A stretch of DNA of 64,000 nt from Silene conica (GCA_029255685.2 CM055312.2:4922649-4986648), one strand, 5' to 3'. Numbered from the stretch's first letter, positions 1 through 11,859 are shown. Translations and numbers: made by a program. The notes: generated by a model not told the origin, from the letters alone.

Positions 1-3000
1 ATGCCACTTTTTGGTTCGTTCTTTGTAGACTTGAGCACTATCGTAGGCATGCAATCGGAACTCATCAAGCTCGTTCAGCTTCATCAATCTCTTTTCACCC
101 GCCAGTGAAAGGTCCATATTTAGCTCCTTTATGGCCCACATAGCTTTGTACTCCAACTCCACAGGTAAGTGGCATGATTTACCGTAGACTAGTCGGTATA
201 GGGATGCTCCAATAGGTGTCTTGTAGGCAGTGCGGTATGCCCACAAGGTGTCATCAAGCTTCCGACTCCAATCTTTCCTGTTCTTGCTCACCACTTTCTC
301 CAAAATCTGCTTCAACTCTCGGTTAGAAACCTCCACCTGCCCACAGGTTTGAGGATGATATGCTAATCCTCGTCGGTGTGTAACTCCATATTTCTTCAAC
401 AAGGAGTTAAGATGATGCTCTTTGAAATGCGTTCCACCATCACTGATCACCGCGCGTGGCACTCCAAATCGTGGGAAGATGATTTTCTGAAACAACTTAA
501 TAACAGATTTAGCATCACAAGTGGGGGTGGCAATTGCCTCCACCCATTTAGAAACATAATCTACGGCTAGTAAGATGTAATGGTTTCCATGAGAAGAAGG
601 AAACGGACCTTGGTAATCAATGCCCCAAACATCAAAAATCTCCACCTCGGAGATTCCAGTTTGAGGCATCTCATGCCTTTGCGAAATATTACCTGTTCTT
701 TGGCATGCATCACAAGAACGAACAAAACTAGTAGCATCTTTCAAGATAGTGGGCCAAAAGAAACCCGATTGCATTACCTTAGCAAAGGTCCTAGAGGGAC
801 CATGATGACCACCATAAGAAGATGAATGACAATGAGAAAGGATAGCATGTACCTCACTTTCCGGGATACACCTCCTGTAAATGCCATCAGCGCATTCTCG
901 GAACAAGTATGGATCGTCCCAGAAATAGCGCTTCACATCGTGCATAAACTTCTTCTTTTGTTGATAGGACAAATCAGGAGGCAAAATCCCTCCCACCAAG
1001 AAGTTAGCAAAATCGGCAAACCAAGGTGTGTCGATAGTGATAGCAAGGAGATGGTCATCCGGGAAAGAATCATCAATGGGTGTTGGATCTCCCTCTTCAA
1101 ATCTCAAACGTGACAAGTGGTCAGCTACCACATTCTTTGCTCCTGGCTTATCTCGAATCTCCAAGTCAAACTCTTGCAGAAGCAAGATCCATCGAATTAG
1201 TCTCGGCTTGGCCTCCTTCTTGGCCAACAAGTATCTCAACGCGGCGTGATCGGTATAAATTATAACCTTAGAACCTACCAAGTAGGCTCTAAACTTATCC
1301 AATGAGTAAACTACCGCAAGCAACTCCTTTTCAGTGGTGGCATAGTTGATCTGTGCATTATCCAAGGTCTTACTGGCATAATATATGGCATTTAAGGCTT
1401 TGTCTTTTCTTTGCCCCAAGACCGCTCCGATGGCATAGTCACTTGCATCACACATAACTTCGAAGGGTAAGGTCCAATCGGGAGATTGGATCACCGGTGC
1501 TGAAATAAGAGCTTGCTTGATCCTGTCAAAAGATTTAATACACGCATCAGTAAACTCAAAAGGAGCATCCTTGTGAAGAAGCTGAGTGAGAGGTTGAGCA
1601 AGTTTAGAAAAATCTTTTATAAAACGACGATAGAATCCCGCATGACCGAGGAAACTTCGAACGCCTTTGACATTAACCGGATACGGTAGTTTCTCAACCA
1701 CCTCAACTTTTGCCTTATCCACTTGGATGCCTTTTCCAGATACCAAGTGACCAAGTACCACCCCTTCAGTAACCATGAAGTGGCACTTCTCCCAATTGAG
1801 CACAAGATGACTTTTCTCACAACGCTGCAAAACTTTGGACAAGTTTCTCAAACAAACATCAAAATCAGTACCATAAACACTGAAATCATCCATAAAGACT
1901 TCCATAATAGACTCTATGTATTCAGAAAATATGGCCATCATACAACGTTGAAAGGTAGCAGGGGCGTTGCATAAACCAAAGGGAATTCTCCTATAGGCAA
2001 ATACACCATAAGAGCATGTGAAGGTAGTCTTCTCCTGATCATCAGGATGAATGGGTATTTGGAAGAAACCTGAATAGCCATCTAAGTAACAAAAATAACT
2101 ATGACGTGCTAGTCTTTCTAACATCTGATCAATGTAGGGCAAGGGGAAGTGATCTTTCTTGGTAGCAACGTTAAGCTTCCTATAATCAATACACATTCTC
2201 CAACCTGTGACAAGTCTAGTAGCAATTAACTCATTTTTGTCATTAGCAACTACTGTTGTACCTCCTTTCTTAGGTACGACTTGGACAGGACTGACCCATT
2301 TTGAATCAGAAATAGAAAAGATAATACCTGCGTCAAGCAGTTTCTGAACTTCTTTTCTCACAACCTCTTGCATAGGAGGGTTCAATCGTCTCTGACCTTG
2401 CGCACTTGGTTTGTGACCTTCTTCCAGATGAATGCGGTGCATACAAAAATCAGGACTAATACCTTGTAAATCGTCAATGCTATACCCAATGGCTTTTTTG
2501 TGTAATTTCAAGACGGTCAACAAAGCAGAAAGTTGACCTTCAGTGAGGTTAGCATTGACAATTACAGGGTTCATCTCCTTATCGTCAAGAAAAACATACT
2601 TAAGATGAGAAAGAAGAGGTTTAAGATCAGGTTTCTTTACCTCAGAAACTTTGGATGAGTTACCTAAACTTAGAACCTATGGGTTCTTGCATTCTTCTCC
2701 CGTTAGTAGCTTCTCGACCTCAACAACCTCCCGACTCCATGAGCCTCTTTCTTCAACTGAGGTTGTGGTTAGAACAATCTCCAGAGGGTCCCTGTTCAAA
2801 CATAGTGCAAAACAATCATTAGTAGTAAGATCAACTACATCAATGCTATGACACGTCTCCTCTAGCATGGGGCGCTTTAAAGCATTATGCAAGTTGAAAG
2901 TGATCTTATCATCCCCCACGGTTAGTGTTAAACTCCCCCGTTTAACATCTATGATTGCCCCCGCAGTATGAAGGAAGGGTCTACCTAAAATAATAGGCAC

Positions 3001-5445
3001 ATGGGCATCCTCAGCTATATCAAGTACAACAAAGTCAACGGGAATGAAAAACTTCCCAACTCTAACCGGTACATCCTCTAAGACACCTATGGGGTGCTTA
3101 ACGGATCTATCGGCCATTTGTAAGGTCATGTTTGTTACACTCAATTGACCCATATTTAACTTTTGACAAATGGAATATGGCATAACGCTAACACTGGCCC
3201 CTAAATCGCAAAGGGCTTTATCAATTGACAAACGACCTATATGACAAGGGATAGAAAAACTCCCTGGATCCTTAAGCTTAGGAGGTGATTGACTTTGTAA
3301 AACGGCGCTGCATTCTCCAGTAAATGCAACTGTTTCGGCTTCATTGAATGACCGCTTCCTAGTCAAAATATCCTTCATGAACTTTGCATAAGCTGGAACT
3401 TGAGTAATCAACTCCGTAAAAGGCACATTCACTTGCAAATTCTTCACGACTTCCATAAATCGACCAAATTGTTAGTCCAATTTGGTCTTATGTTGTCTAT
3501 GAGGAAAGGGAAGTGGAATAGGAATGGGTTCGGGAGCTTTGGGTTTTGGGTTATCATTTTTTTGAACATCATCGGTGAATGACGCTCCTCGATCGAGGTC
3601 AACACCTCCTCGATCGAGGGCCTGGTCTCCTCGACCGAGGGCTTCCCCTCCTCGAGCGAGGGACCTCTTAGAACGTAGCTGTGCATTTTTTTCTTTGGTT
3701 CCTCGATCTAGGACAGCAGTTCCTCGATCTAGGACCTGGGAATTTGGTCGAGAGACCACTTTCTCATGTTTTTCTTGGCTTTCCTCCGTCCCATGGGACT
3801 CATCACCCTCATCATCACTTAAAGCTAAGTTACCCCAAGCTTTGGGATGCATGTAGGGTATCTCAGGTTTCTCAAGCGGCGTTTTCGGGCCCGGATATGA
3901 TGTACCACTCCTCAAATGAATTACATGGGCTTGCTCATGAGGTTGCTTTCCTTGGGGAGGAAGTTGACCCGGTTGTTTAGAGGGATTTTGTCCCGCTAAT
4001 TGAGCAACTTGAGTATCTAGCATCTTGTTATGGGCTATGAGCTCGGAAATCTGAGTAGTTTGCTTTTGTTGAATTTGCAAACTTTGCTGCAACATAGCTT
4101 TCATTTCAGCAAAATCATTGTTTGGAGCTTGTGGAGGAGCTTGCGGTGATTGAAATTGTTGTTGACGTTGATTGTTGTACTGATTTCCTCCTTGAGGTTG
4201 TCTATTGTAACCTCCTTGTTGATTCCCCCGATTTTGAGGAATAACATAGCTCGAACTCGATGGTTGTTGAGACCGTGGATTCTGCACATTCTGATTACCC
4301 CATTGAAAGAACGGATGTTCCTTGGTCCTCTCATTGTAAAAGTTAGAATAAGGATTGCCTTGCCTATAAGATTGGAAGGCATTCACTTGTTCCAAGGTGC
4401 TCAAACACTCAGCCGCACCATGACCCTCAAGTCCACAACGAGCACAAAGTTCCTCTTGCTGATAAATAGCATTAACCGTCTACTTATTTCCCAAAGATTG
4501 TGTTGTTTGCATCTCAGCAATCTTAGCAGTAAGGGCTTCTAACTGAGCTGCAACTACACTATCTGAGCCACTTCCTCTAGTAGCTCCCCTCGGGTTTCCA
4601 TACTCGGCAGTGTGAGTAGCCATCTCCTCAATAAGCTTCCACGCGGCATCATCATTCGTGTTGTTCTGAAACCTCCCATTAGCAGAAGAATCTAGGAGGG
4701 CTCTATGATCATCAAACAACCCGTTGTAAAACTGGTTGCAAAGGAACCACTTCTCAAAGCCATGATGGGGAACAGATCTAATCAACTTCTTGAATCGCAC
4801 AAATGCCTCGTTCAAGTCCTCGGTAGGAGACTCCTTGAAACTTGTGATCTGGCTTCTCAAGTTATTGGTTTTCTGTGGAGGGAAGTATCTCTTGTAGAAT
4901 ACAAGAGCCAAGGAGTTCCAATCAGTCATATCAGTCATATCAAACTCTCTCAGCCATTCCGCTGCATCATCTTTCAGGGAGAAAGGAAACAAAGTTTATT
5001 TCACCTGATCTTGAGTAACTCCTGTAATCAAAGGGATAGAACAACAGTAAGTAACAAATTTTTCCATGTGATGAGCAGGATCCTCACCAGATTTTCCTCC
5101 AAAGAGATTTCGCTCCACTAGATTGATGTAGGATGGTTTGATTTCAAATGTTCCTTCATCAGTACTAGGGAGCTTAAACCCCTTTGGAATAGAATCCAAG
5201 GTGGGTTCTGAATGACTTGCTAAAGTAGGCATTTTGAGAGTTGAAGTAATTTGTTCTGTTTCAAAAAATAAGGTGTCCTCGTCAAAGGACAGATTTTCTG
5301 AAGTATTTGAGTGCTCTGCGTCTCCGTCAAGTATACTCAAGTCTTCTACTTGACCAACTTCTCTATTATGCTTTCGTCTATTCCGAAATCTCCTCTCAGG
5401 TTCTGAATTTGGTGTAAGGAGTTCAGACCTGTTCGACCTGGGCAT
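1..5445 (-). pseudogene. gag-pol of the Athila-like element, one frame with four in-frame stops, partial
   Basis: One minus-strand frame is open from the Met codon at 5445 to position 1, apart from stops at 4996-4998 (TAA), 4480-4482 (TAG), 3472-3474 (TAA) and 2677-2679 (TAG). I see no frameshift between them, and I checked the last 892 codons (2676-1) as fully open. Domains in order: Gag capsid-like region (about 5000-4600); CCHC zinc knuckle (4446-4405, C-x2-C-x4-H-x4-C); aspartic protease with DLGAS (about 3210-3179); reverse transcriptase with FMDDF (1896-1882); RNase H (about 1455-1100); and integrase with an HHCC finger (about 830-690) and DD35E residues near 615, 440 and 330. The stops should prevent a full-length polyprotein unless they are read through. 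An upstream Met at 5529 is open too, but 5445 begins the Gag-like basic sequence. Confidence 0.9.
3587..3733. repeat. 21-bp palindromic tandem repeat inside gag
   Basis: Copies of the 12-bp palindrome CCTCGATCGAGG or one-base variants start at 3587, 3608, 3629 and 3650, exactly 21 bp apart, and again at 3701 and 3722, also 21 bp apart. The 21-bp period is seven codons, so on the coding strand the array reads as heptads containing LDRG. The same core with the same spacing recurs in the U3 of this element's LTR. Confidence 0.9.
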
Positions 5446-5545
5446 AAACGGAACTAACAAGAAAAGAATGAGAGCGGTCTCAAGGAACGGAAGTCCCTTG
5501 AGACAAAAGACAAAATTAAAAAAAAACAAACAGCAAATTGTTGCC

Positions 5546-5563
5546 TCCCCGGCAACGGCGCCA
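5546..5563 (-). other. primer binding site, tRNA-Asp type
   Basis: The minus strand reads TGGCGCCGTTGCCGGGGA, the complement of a plant tRNA-Asp 3' end including CCA. It lies four bases inside the LTR end at 5568. This primer choice is typical of Athila-type elements. Confidence 0.92.
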
Positions 5564-6400
5564 AAATTGATAAGGCTAAAGTCGTATCACCTTAATCAAA
5601 GTAAAACTATCTCAATACTAACAGAATAGCTAGTGATAAGACAGGTATCGAATCCACAGGGAGGCGGTAATAAACGGTTTGCTAATGGTAATTAATTCTA
5701 AAAGTAACAGGTTTATGGGGGTTTTGGTTTGTTTGTTTTGACTAATAACTAAAAACAATTGAAATAAAGGATGTGTAACAGAGATATTAAAAGTCTAGGA
5801 ATTCCGGGTCACCAAGTATATTTTATTGGGATACTTAATTAATCACTAGTTCAATCGGATTATTCAAGGTCACAAGATTGGTCAATACTATTGTGTTCTT
5901 TAGGTCAAAAACTAACATGCGATCGCTATTATTAGAATCAACCTATTTGATTATCGCAGCCTATATCAATTCTAACCCGATCGGTGAGAGAACTAATTTG
6001 CTACACTAATTATCAATTCAGGCCTAAATCAATTAATTAGAATAAGAACAATAATCAAACAACAATCCTTGCGATTTTACTAGCAATCAATTAACATTCC
6101 CTTTTTAATATACTTGGATCCCCTTCATCCTAGATTAAGAAATTAGCTACACATATTGAATCTAATAACAATAATAATAAAGAGGATTGAAAACATGATT
6201 GAAGATGATAAATAACAACAAGGAATAAAAAGCATAAAAACTTGAATGAATTAAATTGAACAAGAAATAGTAATACCGTAGTAATTAGCAAGGAAAGATT
6301 AAGAACAAAGTATGAATTAATCCGGCAAATGATATGAGAAAAGCTAGATCTAAAGTAGTGTGTAAAATAAAAGGTAGTAAAACTAGGTTATCGAGCCCTT

Positions 6401-6409
6401 ATTTATAAA
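6401..6409 (-). promoter_or_regulatory. TATA-like box of the Athila-like LTR
   Basis: TATAAAT on the minus strand lies about 410 bp inside the LTR start and just downstream of the U3 palindromic repeat array, as expected for the LTR promoter. Assigned by position and consensus only. Confidence 0.5.
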
Positions 6410-6464
6410 AAAATAAGGAAAGTCGAAATAAGGAAAAAGCGGAAAAAAAATCCTGCGACGGGTT

Positions 6465-6542
6465 CCTCGATCGAGGACGTCACTCCCTCGATCGAGGACC
6501 CCCCCCCCCCCCCGATCGAGGACATCACTCCCTCGATCGAGG
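6465..6542. repeat. 21-bp palindromic tandem repeat in U3
   Basis: CCTCGATCGAGG starts at 6465, 6486 and 6531, with a one-base variant at 6510. Spacings are 21, 24 and 21 bp; the 24-bp step contains a run of 15 C (6499-6513). The array is about 55-140 bp upstream of the LTR TATA box on the minus strand. It repeats the core and period seen in the gag coding region of the same element. Confidence 0.9.
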
Positions 6543-6822
6543 GTCTTCGTCAAACGGCCTTATTCAGCTCTTTTCTTCCTTGATTCTTCTCCAAACTTCC
6601 TAGAATCTCTTGGGATCCTCTTGTACTCCGCCTTGTCGACTCTCGCGATGCCTTAGTACACCAACTTGTCCCGCAAATGCACTCATCCTGCATTAAAACA
6701 TAAAAGGGCGGAAGTATCGACAATCTCACTGAAACGGCATATAAAATGTCATATAATATCACAAACCGTTTCAAAAACATCTGAGGGGAAGCATAAAAGT
6801 GTATGTAAATATGACTCATCAA

Positions 6823-9030
6823 TACACACGACAATTAAATGGTGTAGCGGAAAGGAAAAATCGATCTCTAAAGGAGATGATGAATTCCATGCTATCATAC
6901 TCAGGTTTGAGTGAAGGATTTTGGGGTGAAGCAGTGTTAACCGCATGTTATCTATTAAATAGAGTACCAAACAAGCGGAATGACATAACCCCATATGAAC
7001 TTTGGTACAAAAAGAAACCAAATCTAAGTTATCTTAGAGTTTGGGGATGTCGGGCTATTGTAAGATTACCCGATCCTAAAAGGAAAACTTTGGGAGAAAA
7101 AGGAATAGATTGTATATTCATTGGTTATGCTATGCATTCAAAAGCATATAGATTCTATGTAATAGAACCTAATAATTCAATCGCAATTCATTCCGTGATT
7201 GAATCAACGGATGCAATTTTCGATGAAGAAAGATTTACATCGATGAAAAGGCCTAAAGATTTAGTGCCGAGTATTAGTAATAATACGATCAACTCGCCAC
7301 AAAGATTGGCCAACTCCTCCCAAGTGGTCGTGCCTCGGAGAGGTAAACGAGCCAGAAAAGCGAAGGACTTCGGTCCCGACTTCCAAACTTATTTAGTGGA
7401 AGGGTCTAGGAATGAACTAGGACTTCAATATGCTTATTTTTATAACATAGATGAAGATTCTAAGACATTTAAAGAGGCAATGACATCACAAGATGTTGCA
7501 TTTTGGAAAGAAGCCATTAATGATGAAATGGATTCCATAATGGGAAACAATACATGGATTCTTTCTGATTTACCAAAAGGATGTAAACCTTTAGGTTGTA
7601 GATGGATCTTTAAGAAAAAGATGCACGTTGATGGCTCCATCGACAAGTTCAAGGCTCGATTAGTCATTCAAGGCTTTAGACAAAAAGAAGGAATAGACTA
7701 TTTCGATACTTATGCACCGGTTGCTAGAATTTCGACTATAAGGTTATTAATAGCAATTGCTTCCATACATAATTTGGTAATACATCAAATGGATGTAAAA
7801 ACAGCATTTTTACATGGTGAATTGGAAGAAGAAATTTACATGAAACAACCGGAAGGTTTTATTATGCCCGGACAAGAGCATAAGGTTTGCAAGTTGGTGA
7901 AGTCCTTATACGGACTTAAACAAGCACCAAAGCAATGGCATCATAAATTTGATGAAGTTGTCTTATCTAATGGTTATAAACTTAATCAATCAGACAAATG
8001 TGTATATAGCAAATTTGATAGCTCCGGTAATGGTGTCATCATTTGTTTATATGTTGATGATATGCTAATCTTTGGTACGGATCAAAAGCAAGTTGATCTT
8101 ACTAAGTCATTTTTATCATCAAGTTTTGCTATGAAGGACATGGGCATAGCAGATGTGATTCTCGGAATAAAGATTAAAAGAACTAATCTTGGAATATCCT
8201 TGTCACAATCTCATTACATTGAGAAAGTACTTAAAAAGTTTAATTGTGAGAATAGCAGTGCTGCTTATTCACCAATGGAGGCAAACATAAAATTAATGCC
8301 TAATACGGGATTACCATTGTCACAATTGAAGTATTCTCAAGTCATAGGATGCTTAATGTATGCTATGACAAGTACTCGACCAGACATTGCATATGCAGTT
8401 GGAAGGTTAAGTAGATACACGAGTAATCCAAGTAGTCATCATTGGAGCGCAGTAATGCGTGTTTTAAAGTATCTTAAGAGTACAAAAGACTTTGCACTAA
8501 CATATAGTGGAAATCCTTCGGTGTTAGAAGGCTACTCGGATGCAAGTTGGATTACTAATATTGAATATCATTCTTCAACCAGTGGTTGGGTCTTTTTGCT
8601 TGGGGGAGGTGCCATTTCTTGGGCTTCTAAGAAGCAAACATGTATCACGACATCCACTATGGAGTCAGAATTTGTAGCTTTGGCAGGAGCCGGAAAAGAG
8701 GCTGAATGGCTTAAGAATTTGGTATATGAAATACCTTTATGGCCGAAACCGATATCTCCAATATCAATCCATTGTGATAGTGCTGCAACTTTGGCTAAAG
8801 CTTATAGTCAAATATATAATGGGAAATCAAGGCATCTCGGCGTAAGACATAGCGATGTGCAAGAATTAATTTCCAATGGAGTTATTTCGGTAGACTTTGT
8901 AAGATCTCAACAAAATCTTGCGGATCATTTAACTAAAAGTTTGGCAAAACATTTAGTTGAAAAATCGGTTCTAGGGATGGGTTTAAAGTCCATTAAACCT
9001 CAAGTATTGGGATACCCAATTCCCCTCTAA
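6823..9030 (+). CDS. copia polyprotein C-terminal part: integrase end, reverse transcriptase, RNase H
   Basis: About 735 codons are open without a stop or frameshift. The frame enters from the Athila-like LTR, so the apparent Met at 6799 is not a real start; element codons begin with TAC at 6823. Domains in order: integrase end with the GVAERKNR motif; reverse transcriptase with GYRQ-like template contacts and YVDDM catalytic motif (about 8049-8063); RNase H with YSDASW (about 8533) and a TTSTMESE segment. The motif style matches the Tork clade. The uninterrupted frame suggests that this copia was young when the gypsy element broke it. It cannot make a full polyprotein now. Confidence 0.9.
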   Translation, partial: YTRQLNGVAERKNRSLKEMMNSMLSYSGLSEGFWGEAVLTACYLLNRVPNKRNDITPYELWYKKKPNLSYLRVWGCRAIVRLPDPKRKTLGEKGIDCIFIGYAMHSKAYRFYVIEPNNSIAIHSVIESTDAIFDEERFTSMKRPKDLVPSISNNTINSPQRLANSSQVVVPRRGKRARKAKDFGPDFQTYLVEGSRNELGLQYAYFYNIDEDSKTFKEAMTSQDVAFWKEAINDEMDSIMGNNTWILSDLPKGCKPLGCRWIFKKKMHVDGSIDKFKARLVIQGFRQKEGIDYFDTYAPVARISTIRLLIAIASIHNLVIHQMDVKTAFLHGELEEEIYMKQPEGFIMPGQEHKVCKLVKSLYGLKQAPKQWHHKFDEVVLSNGYKLNQSDKCVYSKFDSSGNGVIICLYVDDMLIFGTDQKQVDLTKSFLSSSFAMKDMGIADVILGIKIKRTNLGISLSQSHYIEKVLKKFNCENSSAAYSPMEANIKLMPNTGLPLSQLKYSQVIGCLMYAMTSTRPDIAYAVGRLSRYTSNPSSHHWSAVMRVLKYLKSTKDFALTYSGNPSVLEGYSDASWITNIEYHSSTSGWVFLLGGGAISWASKKQTCITTSTMESEFVALAGAGKEAEWLKNLVYEIPLWPKPISPISIHCDSAATLAKAYSQIYNGKSRHLGVRHSDVQELISNGVISVDFVRSQQNLADHLTKSLAKHLVEKSVLGMGLKSIKPQVLGYPIPL

Positions 9031-9520
9031 TACAATGTTAGAGGTAGAATTCAATGTGGAAAGCCCTTTATTTAAGATTGAAGTACATCGAAGTTTTGTC
9101 CCGAAAGGTATGTACTTGGACCTGCTGTGAGTTAAGGATGAAGTGTTATCTTCTTAATGAATTTTTGAAAAAATGTACTTGCAGGTACATGATAAAAAAT
9201 TCACCTATGTGAGGCGTGAAGTATAGCCGACTTCGGAAGCTTTTGGACTAAAGCTTTTATACGCTCATGAGAGGATTAGGATACTAGGCTTGTAATAAGT
9301 ATCAGTATATAACTTTATTTGTTAAATGTAATTTGTGTGTATTGTGCCTTCATGTATTCAACATGTTTAAGGGTTCAATCCATAGAGACACCCTTTTTAC
9401 TAGAGTACATGGAACGTGCACTTTACTATGTGGAAATTCAATCTTCGTGACATTTTCATTTATGCACAAATTTGATGGTTAGTAGGTGTTTTAAAAACGA
9501 ATCAAGGATTACACTTAAAT

Positions 9521-9530
9521 AGGGGAGGAA
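9521..9530 (+). other. polypurine tract of the Tork-like copia
   Basis: AGGGGAGGAA directly precedes the TGTTGG start of the 3' LTR, the usual position for priming plus-strand DNA synthesis. Confidence 0.85.
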
Positions 9531-10142
9531 TGTTGGTGATTTAAGTGTCATCGACCATTTAATGTAATTGGATATCGTGGTAAAATCATACGGAAACTCG
9601 TAATGTTATAATATGAATCGGGAGTGTGGAGTACACGTTTATATATAAACAAATTATAGAGTTAACGGGATGAACGGAGCAGGAACAATGTATGACATGA
9701 ATGGGTACGTATGTACCTGTTCAGTTTTGCAGAAACATTGTATGACATGAATGGGTACGTATGTACCTGTTCAGTTTTACAGGAACATTGTATGACATGA
9801 ATGGGTATGTACCTGTTCGTTTTGTTTCCGTCTCATGTATGCATATTTCCTTATAAATATGAGGACATATGTGAGTGAAAATCATAACAAGAAAATTTCA
9901 GATTTTACCTTCTACAAACCATACAAAAACAAGAAAAGTTTCTTTGTTTTCTCGCCTAAGAACACAAAGGTTGGTGTAGTTTTATCCTAGGATTGATTTC
10001 GCGGTTACCCAAGGCTTGTAAGGGGCGAAATACTTTCTAAGGAGAGCAGTCATTTGCGACTCTAAATTTATCTAAGCACCATATTTTCTTTCATATAATT
10101 TTATCGTGTTTCATACACTATACAAACCCTATTTCTCCAACA
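9531..10142 (+). repeat. 3' LTR of the Tork-like copia
   Basis: The 612-bp LTR begins TGTTGG and ends CCAACA, a perfect 6-bp inverted repeat with TG...CA ends, and follows the polypurine tract. A TATA-like TATAAATAT is at 9852-9860. The 3' flanking bases start AAATG, but the matching 5' target site is outside the window. Confidence 0.92.
9681..9824 (+). repeat. 50-bp tandem repeat in the copia U3
   Basis: Three copies, the last incomplete, start at 9681, 9731 and 9781. Each contains TATGACATGAATGGGTA followed by GTACCTGTTC. The array ends about 30 bp before the LTR TATA box, the place where LTR retrotransposons often carry enhancer-like repeats. Confidence 0.9.
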
Positions 10143-10730
10143 AAATGTTGTATCCACGTGAGGTGGTGTCATTGTGCATTGCTCACTTGCTCACTTGCTT
10201 GACTTAATCCTTTCGCCTCTTTCATGTCGTTCTGCCGGATTTGGGATACTCGGAAAATATTATGTTGTAAATGAATCTTGAATGCAAAACGCTTATCACA
10301 TGTCGAATCGAGAAAGCTTAATCCCGAGAGTCTGGATAAGTGTTGACTAGGACCCTAGACCCTAGTCCGTATATAGTCATCATCCTATCATCAAGACCCA
10401 ACCAAAAATTACCCTAACCCTAGATAATGTTTACTCACTCATAACTATGGAAGAAATGTAAACAAATGGATAATAATTAAGTAGCAAACATGATAAAAGG
10501 CAAGAAATGTAAACTAGTCAATCAAAATAAGGATGAATAGAAACGTAAACAAATGAAATAACTAAGCGAAGAGAGAGTTATACCAAAACAAGGATGAAAT
10601 TAAGGAACTTGGATTCAACCAAAGAAATCTTTCAATGTCTCCAAATACAACCCAATTAACAAAATGTAAACTATTGAACTTAACAAGGAAGGATTACAAA
10701 TTACAAATTAAGATTAACTAATTAATTAAC
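10143..10730. other. no recognisable gene or element
   Basis: Unique-looking flank downstream of the copia LTR. I see no long open frame, terminal repeats or known motif. Confidence 0.5.
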
Positions 10731-11430
10731 TAAGGGGACGTTTGGTTGAGGGTCTATAAGAAAGAGAAAGGGAAACAAAGTTACGCATTTCCTTTATTGG
10801 TGTTTGTTTGACACGATCAAAGGGAATTGAACTCCCTCCCTTATCCCTCAATCTATCTAATTCCTTACCCCACCGAGATTTCATTACCCTTGTTACCCTT
10901 CAACCACTTTTTTCACCTAGCTACCACCACACTTACAACTACCACCACCAAACCACCACCATGACGCAACCGCAACTGCCGCCGCCACACCCACCCCCAC
11001 CACCGCCATAACACCCCCACCACCACCACCACCGTGACACCTCCACCACTATCACTAACATGACACTCCACCACCATCATCACCGTTGTGACCACCGCCA
11101 CCGTCACCGCCATGACATCTCTACCACCAACATCGCCACCACGGCCATAACACCCCCACTACCATCACCGTCGTGACCATCACCGTCGCCACCACCGCCG
11201 CCTCTATAACACCCCACCACCGCCATGACACCTCCACCACCACCATGCCACCTCCACCACCATGCCACCTCCACCACCATCACTGGCGCCAGTAAATAAG
11301 TGGTTGTTTGTGGTGGTGTATGTGTGTTAGTGGTAGGAGTGAGTGTGAGTGGACCATTAGTTCTCTTTTTTAGAGTAACCAAACAACCAATTAAGTTTTA
11401 GGTAATCCCTTTCCTTTCCCCCTCTTACCC
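10731..11430. repeat. low-complexity CCA-rich sequence with weak transposon-like ends
   Basis: From about 10920 to 11290 the plus strand is dominated by CCA/ACC triplets with interspersed CATGACACC. Open frames here encode only biased repeats (Thr/Pro/His, or Trp/Val/Gly on the other strand). The flanks read GGGGACGTTTGGTTGAG at 10734 and AACCAAACAACC near 11377, weakly resembling inverted ends of a non-autonomous DNA transposon. No target duplication was found. Confidence 0.45.
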
Positions 11431-11859
11431 TGTATACCTCGTATTTTATTTTAATATTTATTATTTAATATTGACGTGTCGATAGTTATTTGAGCGTTTG
11501 CATTCGATAATTAATTTATCAAGTAAGTGTGTTATATTTTATATGTTGTTGGTAAGGGTCGAGTTTACAAGTTAGTAGTAAATCGTGTGGAAGTAATGGA
11601 ATTTGGGCCTCGTTTTATGGGCCACTTATAACAGCCCACCACGACAACATATTCTATCACCTTACCACTCTTTCTGCCGCCATACAAAACACAACCCAAA
11701 CCCTACCCCTAACCTATCCAACGTCTGTCACACACTCACAACCTTGCTGCCGCCACATCTGGGCTTTCAGAGGAGGGTTTGTCACGGTGGTTTGAGGGTT
11801 CTAGGGTGGTTCGTTTGCAAAGGCACGGTGGCATACTCACCACTCCCTTAGTTTCCCCT
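11431..11859 (+). mobile_element. truncated gypsy-type LTR related to the solo LTR at 23889-26017
   Basis: The segment starts TGTATACCTCGTATTTT. The reverse complement of the solo LTR at 23889-26017 starts TGTAATACCTCGTATTTT, and both share further stretches such as a CGATAATTA...ATCAA block and a TGCTGCCGCCAC block. The fragment is cut where a CACTA end begins at 11860. No open frame in it resembles a protein family. Confidence 0.55.

Larger units (their letters stand above)
1..6821 (-). mobile_element. Athila-like Ty3/gypsy LTR retrotransposon, 3' end beyond the window
   Basis: Reading on the minus strand, the order is 5' LTR (6821-5568), primer binding site (5563-5546), then gag, protease, reverse transcriptase, RNase H and integrase down to position 1. 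The 3' LTR must lie left of the window. A tRNA-Asp-type primer site and the Gag and Pol sequence style match the Athila/Tat lineage of plant Metaviridae. The element sits in the integrase codons of a copia element: copia sequence resumes at 6822, directly after the terminal CA of the LTR. The right-hand target duplication would be about ATACA at 6822-6826; its left copy is outside the window. Confidence 0.9.
5568..6821 (-). repeat. 5' LTR of the Athila-like element
   Basis: The 1254-bp LTR on the minus strand starts TGATGAGTCATATTTACAT and ends CTTATCA, giving TGAT/ATCA terminal inverted repeats. It is bounded inside by the tRNA-Asp primer site and outside by copia integrase codons. A TATA-like TTTATAAAT lies near 6409-6401 on the minus strand, implying a U3 of about 400 bp. 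Confidence 0.85.
6822..10142 (+). mobile_element. Tork-like Ty1/copia retrotransposon, 3' half
   Basis: The element begins abruptly within integrase where the Athila-like LTR ends. It continues through reverse transcriptase and RNase H, a 3' untranslated stretch (9031-9520), a polypurine tract and a complete 3' LTR. Its 5' half (LTR, gag, protease, first part of integrase) should lie left of the Athila-like element, outside this window. Confidence 0.88.

Noticed and set aside
376..1265. Several 60-95 codon plus-strand frames
   Set aside because: They are shadows of the minus-strand integrase and RNase H frame, which is open throughout.
6799..6821. Met start for the copia open frame at 6799
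   Set aside because: These bases belong to the end of the inserted Athila-like LTR; the frame is open through the junction only by chance.
10808..11382. Thr/Pro/His-rich and Trp/Val-rich open frames
   Set aside because: They arise from CCA-triplet low complexity and have no domain character.
11603..11851. 82-codon open frame
   Set aside because: It lies in an LTR fragment and resembles no protein family.
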